NCBI RefSeq assembly: GCF_005877055.1
Contig: NZ_CP039424.1
Span: forward strand, 1,798,001-1,862,000
Reading direction: 5' to 3'
Source: Citricoccus sp. SGAir0253
GTDB taxonomy: Bacteria > Actinomycetota > Actinomycetes > Actinomycetales > Micrococcaceae
DNA length: 64,000 nucleotides
The position numbers and the translations under genes were made by a program. Under the pieces are notes generated by a model. It searched no databases and was not told the DNA's origin. It was given only the letters and a program-made list of their open reading frames with translations. Each line of letters starts with the position of its first letter. Positions within the stretch are counted from its first letter, which is position 1. Below, piece after piece: positions 58,420 to 64,000 of the stretch.

Positions 58420-58425
58420 TAGGAT
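58420..58425 (+). promoter_or_regulatory. Possible second -10 element inside the tRNA cluster
   Basis: TAGGAT between tRNA-Cys and tRNA-Val fits the TANNNT pattern and could add a promoter for the last two tRNAs. No -35 was recognised. Confidence 0.3.
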
Positions 58426-58468
58426 GGGGTCCTGCACCTCAGGGGAACCGGTTCACCGGGACCCATGG

Positions 58469-58540
58469 GCGCGATTAGCGCAGCGGTAGCGCGCTTCCCT
58501 GACACGGAAGAGGTCACTGGTTCGATCCCAGTATCGCGCA
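58469..58540 (+). tRNA. tRNA-Val (anticodon GAC)
   Basis: 72 nt. Acceptor GCGCGAT pairs with ATCGCGC, stem CTTCC/GGAAG holds loop CTGACAC with anticodon GAC, and the T-loop is CTGGTTCGATCCCAG. CCA is not encoded. Confidence 0.96.
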
Positions 58541-58571
58541 CGGACGGACGGCCCCCGGGCTGGACGGTCCT

Positions 58572-58645
58572 GCGGATGTAGCTCAGTTGGCTAGAGCGCC
58601 ACCTTGCCAAGGTGGAGGTCGCGAGTTCGAATCTCGTCATCCGCT
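58572..58645 (+). tRNA. tRNA-Gly (anticodon GCC), copy 2
   Basis: 74 nt, identical to copy 1 at 58238-58311. Unlike copy 1, the genomic CCA follows directly at 58646-58648. Confidence 0.96.
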
Positions 58646-58651
58646 CCACGA

Positions 58652-58685
58652 GACGAAGGCCCTCCCTCCGGGGAGGGCCTTCGTC
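58652..58685 (+). terminator. Terminator of the tRNA cluster
   Basis: Perfect 15-bp arms (58652-58666, 58671-58685) with a 4-nt loop follow the last tRNA by a few bases. The hairpin also lies 38 bp past the end of convergent zapE, so it may serve both. Confidence 0.85.
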
Positions 58686-58723
58686 GTTGACGCACGCCGG
58701 GCCGCCCCGGAGGGGGCGCCGGG

Positions 58724-59830
58724 CTAGAGGCCCGTCTCCCCCATCTGTCCCTCGCGGACCAGGGCGGTCATGCGGGAGACGGTGCGGAAGTACTTCTTGA
58801 GGTACCCGCCGTTCATCATCTCCTCGGTGAACAGCCGGTCGAAGGGCACCCCGGAGGCGATGACGGGCACGTCCTTGTCGTAGAGCCGGTCGGCCAGCAC
58901 GACGAAGCGCAGCGCCATGGCCTGCTCCGTGATGGTCTCCACGTTGTGCAGCACCATCACGTCGATGTCCCCCACCAGGGCGCGGTACCGGCTGGGGTGC
59001 ACGCGGGAGAGGTTGGCCGTCAGGGCGGCGAAGTCGTCCCGGGACACCACGCCGGCCTCGGGGAACCGGTCCGCGGCGACCGTCATCAGCTGCTCGTCGT
59101 CCAGCGGCTCCGGGGCGGCGGCCAGGCCGCGGTGGCGGTAGTCCTCGCCGTCGATCCGGACCACGTCGAACTGGTCGGCCAGCACCTGGATCTCGCGCTT
59201 GAAGTCCTGGGCGGCGAACCGCCCCTCGCCCAGGGAGCCCGGGAGCGTGTTGGAGGTGGCCACGAGGCGCACCCCGGCGTCCGCGAGCTCGCGCATCAGC
59301 CGGGACATCAGCACGGTGTCGCCCGGGTCGTCCAGCTCGAACTCGTCGATGCACACGAGCGTGTACTCCTTGAGCACGTCCACCGTCTTGCGGAAGGACA
59401 GGGCGCCCACGAGATTGGTGTACTCCACGAAGGTGCCGAACGCCTTGGGACCGGGCGCCGCGTGCCACAGGGAGGCGAGCAGGTGGGTCTTGCCGACGCC
59501 GAAGCCGCCGTCCAGGTAGAGCCCGCTGGCCGTCGCGGCCCCCCGGCCCCCGCGCCCGTTCCGGGCGCCCCGGTCCCTCCCCCGGAACAGGCCGAGGAAG
59601 CCACCGCCGGACTCGCCCGCGGCGCGCCCGCCCCGCCCGCCCGCGCCGTCCATGGACGCGGCGAAGTGCCGCAGCCGCTGCACGGCCTCCGCCTGCGAGG
59701 GATGTGCGGGATCGGGGATGTAGGTGTCGAAGGAGACCTCGCCGAACCGGTACGACGGGTGGAAGCCGGCCAGCAGGTCCTCCGCGGACACGTGCGGGGT
59801 ACGGTCGGCAAGGCTGACGATCTCGGCCAC
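58724..59830 (-). CDS. zapE: ZapE/AFG1-family ATPase
   Basis: This 368-residue AAA-like ATPase of the ZapE/AFG1 family has Walker A GGFGVGKTHLLASLW and Walker B LVCIDEFELDD. Sensor ATSNTLP and the family ends (VLADRLYDKDVPVIASG; RTVSRMTAL) are also present. ZapE acts at the division ring in E. coli; AFG1 is mitochondrial quality control. A ~35-residue Gly/Arg-rich insert before the P-loop is unusual. The start is GTG 59828-59830 after AGGACGGAG. Longer in-frame options reach into the promoter region. The C-terminal Mg-ATPase core is intact. Confidence 0.92.
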   Translation of the reverse strand: MAEIVSLADRTPHVSAEDLLAGFHPSYRFGEVSFDTYIPDPAHPSQAEAVQRLRHFAASMDGAGGRGGRAAGESGGGFLGLFRGRDRGARNGRGGRGAATASGLYLDGGFGVGKTHLLASLWHAAPGPKAFGTFVEYTNLVGALSFRKTVDVLKEYTLVCIDEFELDDPGDTVLMSRLMRELADAGVRLVATSNTLPGSLGEGRFAAQDFKREIQVLADQFDVVRIDGEDYRHRGLAAAPEPLDDEQLMTVAADRFPEAGVVSRDDFAALTANLSRVHPSRYRALVGDIDVMVLHNVETITEQAMALRFVVLADRLYDKDVPVIASGVPFDRLFTEEMMNGGYLKKYFRTVSRMTALVREGQMGETGL

Positions 59831-60150
59831 GGGCGGCTCCGTCCTGAGGGGTGTGGTGCAGGGTGACGGGCGCCCCGGGGCCGGCCGGTGGATCACCGGC
59901 GCCTCGCCTGCCGGCGCCCGGCGGTGGGGCGACCCGAAGGTCACGGCAACTCTACCGCCCGCCGGCCGGCACCCCGCGTGGCCCACCGCGTGGCCCACCG
60001 TGTGGCCCACTGTGACCGCCACCGGCCGCCCGCACGCGCCATGGCCCCACACGTCGATAGGCTGGACCCTGACCGTGACCGCCCCCGTCACGGTGCACCG
60101 GCACGGTGCGCCGGCGCCGGGGACATGCGAAGCGAAAGGCCGTGCCGAGG
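59831..60150. other. 320-bp divergent intergenic region between zapE and sseA
   Basis: No credible ORF is present. It holds a 17-bp palindrome GCCGGTG-GAT-CACCGGC (59884-59900) and a zapE-directed -10-like TAGAGT (59949-59954, minus strand). Three 12-bp tandem repeats lie at 59976-60011, and a plus-strand TAGGCT (60058-60063) probably serves the rhodanese gene with a ~80-nt leader. Confidence 0.6.
59976..60011. repeat. 12-bp tandem repeat, three copies
   Basis: Two perfect copies of GCGTGGCCCACC (59976-59987, 59988-59999) and a third with two changes (60000-60011) lie between divergent promoters. Confidence 0.8.
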
Positions 60151-61050
60151 ATGACCACCACCGCAGAGACCGCAGAGTTCAGCGAGTACGCCCACCCCGA
60201 GAAGCTCGTCTCCACCCAGTGGGTCGCCGACCACGTGGGCGACGACGACGTGGTCGTGCTCGAGTCGGACGAGGACACGCTGCTGTACAGCACCGGGCAC
60301 GTCCCCGGCGCCCTCAAGATCGACTGGCACACCGAGCTCAACGACCCGGTCACCCGGGACTTCATCGGCCCCGAGGAGTTCGCCCGCGTCCTGGGCGCCA
60401 AGGGCATCACCCGGGACACCACCGTGGTGTTCTACGGCGACAAGTCCAATTGGTGGGCCGCCTACGCCCTGTGGGTCTTCACCCTGTACGGCCACCCGGA
60501 CACGCGGCTGATGGACGGCGGCCGGGACAAGTGGCTCGCCGAGGGCCGGGAGACCACCCGCGAGGTCCCCGAGGTCACGCCCGTGGAGTACCCGGTGACC
60601 CCGCGCGACGACAGCACCGAGCGGGCCTCCCGGGACGAGGTGCTCCAGCACCTCGGCAAGCCGCTGGTGGACGTCCGCTCCCCCCTGGAGTACACGGGCG
60701 AGACCACCCACATGGAGGGCTACCCGCAGGAGGGCACCCTGCGCGGGGGGCACATCCCCACCGCCGCCTCCGTGCCGTGGGCCCGCGCCGCCAACGAGGA
60801 CGGCACGTTCAGGTCGCGCGAGGAGCTCGAGCGGATCTACCGCGACGAGGCGGGCCTCGGGACCTCCGACGACGTCGTGGCCTACTGCCGCATCGGCGAG
60901 CGGTCCTCCCACACCTGGTTCGTGCTGCGCCACCTGCTCGGCTACGAGAAGGTCCGCAACTACGACGGCTCCTGGACCGAGTGGGGCAACTCGGTCCGCC
61001 TGCCGATCGCCGTGGGCGAGGAGCGGGGCGAGGCGCCGGCGTCGCGCTGA
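60151..61050 (+). CDS. Thiosulfate sulfurtransferase (tandem rhodanese)
   Basis: This 299-residue protein has two rhodanese domains. The N-terminal domain (to ~140) lacks the catalytic Cys ([12 protein letters not shown]). The C-terminal domain has it in [12 protein letters not shown], the CRxGxR type of SseA/CysA-like sulfurtransferases. It moves sulfane sulfur from thiosulfate to an acceptor. ATG 60151 follows GCCGAGG. It precedes sufE by ~100 bp, so a sulfur-transfer role together with SufE is likely (inference). Confidence 0.93.
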   Translation: MTTTAETAEFSEYAHPEKLVSTQWVADHVGDDDVVVLESDEDTLLYSTGHVPGALKIDWHTELNDPVTRDFIGPEEFARVLGAKGITRDTTVVFYGDKSNWWAAYALWVFTLYGHPDTRLMDGGRDKWLAEGRETTREVPEVTPVEYPVTPRDDSTERASRDEVLQHLGKPLVDVRSPLEYTGETTHMEGYPQEGTLRGGHIPTAASVPWARAANEDGTFRSREELERIYRDEAGLGTSDDVVAYCRIGERSSHTWFVLRHLLGYEKVRNYDGSWTEWGNSVRLPIAVGEERGEAPASR

Positions 61051-61090
61051 GCCCACCGCTGAATCCCGCACTCGCGGGGCCCCGGGGAAC

Positions 61091-61126
61091 TAGGCTGGGG
61101 GTGCGGCGCAGGCCGCGCCCCCAGCC
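61091..61126 (+). promoter_or_regulatory. TAGGCT and strong hairpin ahead of sufE
   Basis: A -10-like TAGGCT (61091-61096) overlaps a 15-bp hairpin, arms 61093-61107 and 61112-61126 with one wobble pair. The hairpin could be the rhodanese gene's terminator or a 5' UTR structure of sufE. The two readings exclude each other in part. Confidence 0.45.
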
Positions 61127-61151
61127 GTCCGTCCGGAAGGATCCCCGCCCC

Positions 61152-61658
61152 ATGACCACCACCGAACTCCCCGAGAAGCTCCAGGGCATCATCGAGGACT
61201 TCCAGTCGGTGCCGGACCCGGAGCGACTGGAACTGCTGCTCGAGTTCTCCGAGGAGCTGCCGGCCCTGCCCGAGCGCTATGCCGGGCACGAGGACGAGAT
61301 GGAGCAGGTCATCGAGTGCCAGTCCCCCCTGTTCCTGGCCATCGAGCTCGAGGACCCGGCGGACGGTGCGGGCCTGGGGGGCGACGGCGGCTCCCCCGCC
61401 CCCGCGGGCTCCCCCACGCCGGACTCGGTGGTGCGGATCTTCGTCTCCGCCCCGCCGGAGGCACCGACCTCGCGCGGCTTCGCCTCGGTGCTGGCCCAGG
61501 GCCTCGACGGGCTGCCCGCCGGGCAGGTGCTCGGGGTCCCCGAGGACATCTCCTCCCGGCTGGGCCTGCAGAAGGCCCTGACCCCGCTGCGCCTGCGCGG
61601 GATGTCGGCCATGCTGGGCCGGATCAAGCGGAACATCGCCGACCAGCTCGCGGGGTGA
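61152..61658 (+). CDS. sufE: SufE-family Fe-S assembly sulfur acceptor
   Basis: SufE accepts sulfur from a cysteine desulfurase. The 168-residue protein has LPEKLQGIIEDFQSV, and the active Cys in VIECQSPLFLAIE near residue 56. ISSRLGLQKALTPLRLRGM at the C-terminus is also conserved. A Gly/Ser/Pro-rich insert near residues 70-95 interrupts the fold more than usual. ATG 61152 has GGAAGGA upstream. The stop overlaps the next gene as GTGA. sufS and the other suf genes are not in the window. Confidence 0.93.
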   Translation: MTTTELPEKLQGIIEDFQSVPDPERLELLLEFSEELPALPERYAGHEDEMEQVIECQSPLFLAIELEDPADGAGLGGDGGSPAPAGSPTPDSVVRIFVSAPPEAPTSRGFASVLAQGLDGLPAGQVLGVPEDISSRLGLQKALTPLRLRGMSAMLGRIKRNIADQLAG

Positions 61659-62185
61659 CCCCGGTGCGGGCGACGCCGGCCCTGGCCGTCCTCGAGCGGG
61701 CCGGCGTCGAGCACGAGGTGCTGGGCTTCGACCGGTCCGGCTCCGCGTCCGGGCCCGGACGCGCGGGGGCACCCTCGCGTCCGTCCTACGGGGCGGAGGC
61801 CGCCGAGCGCCTCGGCCTGGATCCGGCGCTCGTGTTCAAGACCCTCATGGTGCAGTGCCCGGACGCGTCCCTGGCCGCCGCCGTCGTCCCGGTCTCCGGC
61901 TCGCTGGACCTGCGCGCCACCGCCGCGGCCCTCGGCGTCAAGCGGGTCGGCCTGGCCGATCCGGCCGCGGCCGAGCGGCGCACCGGCTACGTGGTGGGCG
62001 GCATCTCCCCGCTCGGACAGCGCCGGCCGGCGCGCACGGTGCTCGACGCCTCCGCGCTCGGCCACCCGCGGGTGTACGTGTCCGCGGGCCAGCGGGGCCT
62101 GGACGTGGGCCTGGCCCCCGCCGACCTCGCGGCGCTGACGGGGGCGGTCGTCGCGCCGATCGCCGCGGCGGGCCCGCCCCGCTGA
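61655..62185 (+). CDS. YbaK/EbsC-type aminoacyl-tRNA deacylase
   Basis: This 176-residue YbaK-family protein has VFKTLMVQCPDASLAAAVVPV, including the catalytic Lys, and GYVVGGISPLGQRR. It trims mischarged tRNA, usually Cys-tRNA(Pro). The GTG 61655 overlaps the sufE stop as GTGA, and a GTG three codons on is a possible alternative. A Cys-tRNA proofreading gene joined to a sulfur-transfer gene fits cysteine metabolism (inference). It converges on the GPP34 gene 8 bp away. Confidence 0.9.
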   Translation: MTPVRATPALAVLERAGVEHEVLGFDRSGSASGPGRAGAPSRPSYGAEAAERLGLDPALVFKTLMVQCPDASLAAAVVPVSGSLDLRATAAALGVKRVGLADPAAAERRTGYVVGGISPLGQRRPARTVLDASALGHPRVYVSAGQRGLDVGLAPADLAALTGAVVAPIAAAGPPR

Positions 62186-62193
62186 GGCGCCGG

Positions 62194-62949
62194 TCAGTCC
62201 AGGGCGGACGCCCCGCCGGTGGTGGCCGTGAGGGACTCGGCGATGGCGTTCTCCGTGGCCTGGAGCGCCTCGGCCACCGAGGACTGCGTGGCCGGGCTGC
62301 CCACGGGGGTGAGGGCGGCGGCGCGGGCGTGGTGCTTGTCCGCGTCCGGGAACAGCCGGTGGAGCAGCCGCGTGCTGCGCATGAGCGAGATGAGCGGCCA
62401 CGTCAGCTCGTCGGCCGGCCGGCGGCCCTGCAACACGTCCGCCAGGGCGTCCTTGAGCTCCTGCTCGACGTGCACGTCCCGCTCGATGTACCGCGTGCGG
62501 TGGAAGACCCACAGCACGATGCTCTCGTCCTCCTCCAGGATCCCGCGCTTGACGAGGGCCGCGGCCACGGCGTCCCGCAGGGACTGGCGCGAGAAGCGGT
62601 TGATCCACTGCTCGGCGTCCCGGTGCCGGGTGAAGGCGCGGATGATGTCCCAGACCTGCTCGAGCGGCCACTCCAGGTCGGTGGTCCCGGCCCACCGCGG
62701 CGGCGCGGGGTCGGCGGCGAACACCGGGCCCGGCTGCTCGATCGTGCGCACGGTGGTCCGGGTGACCTCGAGGCGGCCGCGCCGGGCGAGGTCCGCGAGG
62801 GCCGCCCCGGCCAGGCCGAGGCCGACGGTCGGCCCGTCGAGCAGCAGCCTGCCGCGTTCGTCGTCGAGGCACAGGAGCAGGAAGTACTCCGGCAGGTTCA
62901 GGGGACGGTCGACGACAGGCTCAGGGCTGTCCGGGATGGCCTCGCTCAT
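62194..62949 (-). CDS. GOLPH3/VPS74 (GPP34) family protein
   Basis: This 251-residue protein shows the GPP34 pattern. LPEYFLLLCLDDERG near residue 19-33 is followed by GLGLAGAALADLARRGRLEV, then EQWINRFSRQSLRDAVAAAL with VKRGILEEDESIVLWVF, then a helical end. Eukaryotic GOLPH3 binds PI4P and sorts Golgi enzymes; bacterial members have no settled role. The Trp and first Arg I recall as PI4P contacts in human GOLPH3 are not evident at the matching place. ATG 62949 lies inside the end of pgsA (29-nt overlap). Confidence 0.85.
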   Translation of the reverse strand: MSEAIPDSPEPVVDRPLNLPEYFLLLCLDDERGRLLLDGPTVGLGLAGAALADLARRGRLEVTRTTVRTIEQPGPVFAADPAPPRWAGTTDLEWPLEQVWDIIRAFTRHRDAEQWINRFSRQSLRDAVAAALVKRGILEEDESIVLWVFHRTRYIERDVHVEQELKDALADVLQGRRPADELTWPLISLMRSTRLLHRLFPDADKHHARAAALTPVGSPATQSSVAEALQATENAIAESLTATTGGASALD

Positions 62950-63571
62950 GCCCCCATTGTGCCGCACCGGACCGTGACTGGCGCCGTACGGCGGCCACCC
63001 GCTGGCCCACCGTGACCAGCGAGGCCGCCGCGAGCAGGAACAGCACCACGGTCAGGGCCCAGGGCGTAAGCCCGAGGCCCGTGAGCCCGGCGAACACGAG
63101 GGTCACGATGAGCCGCTCGGCGCGCTCGGCGATCCCGGTGTTGGCCTCGAAGCCGAGCGACTCCGCCTTGGCCCGGGCGTAGGACACGAGCATGCCGAGG
63201 ACCAGGCTCGAGGCCGCGCCCACCCCGGCGAGCGGGAGGTCGCCGGGGCCGAAGAACCAGAGCATGAGCCCCAGGAACACGGCCGCGTCCTGCACCCGGT
63301 CCAGGGTCGAGTCGAGGAACGCGCCCCACGCCCCGGCGCGGCCGGCCAACCGGGCCATCACGCCGTCCAGCACGTCCGAGAAGACGAACAGGGTGATCAC
63401 CACCGTGCCCCAGAACAGCTCGCCGAGGGGGTAGAGCACGAGCGCGCCGAGCACCACGCCGACCGTCCCGGTCACCGTCACCGCGTCCGGGGTGACGCCC
63501 CGGGCCAGCAGGAACCGCGCGAGCGGGGTGAAGGCCTCGGTGGACAGGGCGCGCGCGTGCCGGTTGAGCAT
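62921..63571 (-). CDS. pgsA: CDP-alcohol phosphatidyltransferase (phosphatidylinositol phosphate synthase)
   Basis: This 216-residue membrane enzyme has the CDP-alcohol motif D-x2-D-G-x2-A-R-x7-G-x3-D-x3-D in SDVLDGVMARL and LDSTLDRVQD, with six hydrophobic segments. Its place after a HIT gene matches the mycobacterial Rv2613c-pgsA1 order, where the enzyme makes phosphatidylinositol phosphate from CDP-DAG and inositol phosphate. I therefore favour PIP synthase over phosphatidylglycerolphosphate synthase. ATG 63571 shares one base with the HIT stop (TGATG). Confidence 0.9.
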   Translation of the reverse strand: MLNRHARALSTEAFTPLARFLLARGVTPDAVTVTGTVGVVLGALVLYPLGELFWGTVVITLFVFSDVLDGVMARLAGRAGAWGAFLDSTLDRVQDAAVFLGLMLWFFGPGDLPLAGVGAASSLVLGMLVSYARAKAESLGFEANTGIAERAERLIVTLVFAGLTGLGLTPWALTVVLFLLAAASLVTVGQRVAAVRRQSRSGAAQWGHERGHPGQP

Positions 63572-64000
63572 CACTCCCGGGTCCCCGGTCCCGGCCCGTC
63601 CGGCGCAGCGGCGGGCTGGCGCGACTGGTGCGCGGCGAACTCGGCCTCCGCGTCCGCCCAGGCCCCGGCCACCGCGGAGCGCACCGTGTCCAGGGTGACC
63701 GTGATGTTCTTGGTCTGGGCGATGATCGGCAGGAAGTTCCCGTCCCCGCCCCAGCGGGGCACGATGTGCTGGTGCAGGTGCGCGGCGATGCCCGCTCCCC
63801 CGGTCATCCCCTGGTTCATGCCCAGGTTGAACCCGGTGGCGCTGGAGGTGCGGCGCAGGGCGGTCATGGCCACCTGCGCCAGGCGCGCCAGCTCCGCCGT
63901 CTCCTCCACCGTCAGGTCGGTGTAGTCGGGCACGTGGCGGTACGGGCAGACGAGCAGGTGCCCGGCGTTGTACGGGTAGAGGTTGCACAGCACGTAGGCC
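63571..64000 (-). CDS. HIT-domain protein, diadenosine tetraphosphate phosphorylase-like (partial at 5' end)
   Basis: The N-terminus lies beyond the right window edge. The visible 142 codons contain YNAGHLLVCPYRHV and the HIT triad HLHQHIVPRW, in which the middle His is nucleophile. The length and neighbour pgsA match the Rv2613c type, an Ap4A phosphorylase. The C-terminal ~20 residues are Pro/Ala-rich. Its stop shares one base with the pgsA start, so they are coupled. Confidence 0.92.
   Translation of the reverse strand, partial: AYVLCNLYPYNAGHLLVCPYRHVPDYTDLTVEETAELARLAQVAMTALRRTSSATGFNLGMNQGMTGGAGIAAHLHQHIVPRWGGDGNFLPIIAQTKNITVTLDTVRSAVAGAWADAEAEFAAHQSRQPAAAPDGPGPGTRE

Overview
The window is a very GC-rich chromosome segment, densely packed with housekeeping genes. 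Gene content and order point to an actinobacterium of the Micrococcaceae type (Kocuria, Micrococcus or Arthrobacter-like). The clues are the order hisG-hisF-hisI-trpE-(membrane proteins)-trpC-trpB-trpA-lgt-gltB-gltD-pyk, the neighbourhood pdtaR/polA/rpsA/coaE/uvrB/uvrA/uvrC, the HIT-pgsA pair, GTG starts, 4-nt GTGA/ATGA overlaps, and many leaderless promoters. I see no phage, transposon, plasmid or CRISPR material.

Layout. 1-7.6 kb: uvrC (cut by the left edge), an acyltransferase, a HAD phosphatase and uvrA on the minus strand, then an alpha/beta hydrolase, a GntR regulator and a metallo-beta-lactamase-fold enzyme. 7.6-14.5 kb: a trans-aconitate methyltransferase, a Ski2-like helicase, an acetyltransferase/S33 peptidase pair and flavohemoglobin. 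14.6-16.1 kb: terC behind a probable manganese (yybP-ykoY) riboswitch. 16.2-30.2 kb: uvrB, coaE, yigZ, an rRNA methyltransferase-like gene, rpsA, an Eis-like acetyltransferase, polA, a thioesterase, tRNA-Leu, pdtaR and pyk. 30.2-48.2 kb: glutamate synthase (gltB, gltD), lgt, most of the trp pathway with two small membrane proteins of unknown role, and hisI, hisF, hisG, hisE. 48.3-52.9 kb: an FMN-riboswitch-controlled riboflavin operon (pnuC/ribM-like, ribD, ribE, ribBA, ribH). 53.1-58.1 kb: a tightly overlapping run of nuclease, def, fmt, rsmB, rpe. 58.2-58.7 kb: a four-tRNA cluster (Gly, Cys, Val, Gly). 58.7-64 kb: zapE, a rhodanese and sufE pair, a YbaK-type deacylase, a GOLPH3/GPP34-like gene, the phosphatidylinositol-phosphate synthase gene pgsA, and a HIT protein cut by the right edge.

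How the genes work together. UvrA, UvrB, UvrC and PolA supply recognition, incision and resynthesis in nucleotide excision repair. The trp, his and glt genes link amino-group supply to aromatic and histidine synthesis. fmt, def and rsmB serve translation initiation and ribosome modification. The rib operon makes riboflavin and probably imports it too.

The most notable signals are regulatory. Twelve genes carry a TANNNT hexamer 6-8 nt before the start codon, which predicts leaderless mRNAs. Palindromes sit on the uvrA, uvrB and metallo-hydrolase promoters, and short tandem repeats occur at gene ends. A GOLPH3-like gene overlaps a phosphoinositide synthase gene. I found nothing I can defend as a wholly new multi-gene system. 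The GPP34/pgsA pair and the two trp-operon membrane proteins are the best candidates for unknown function.
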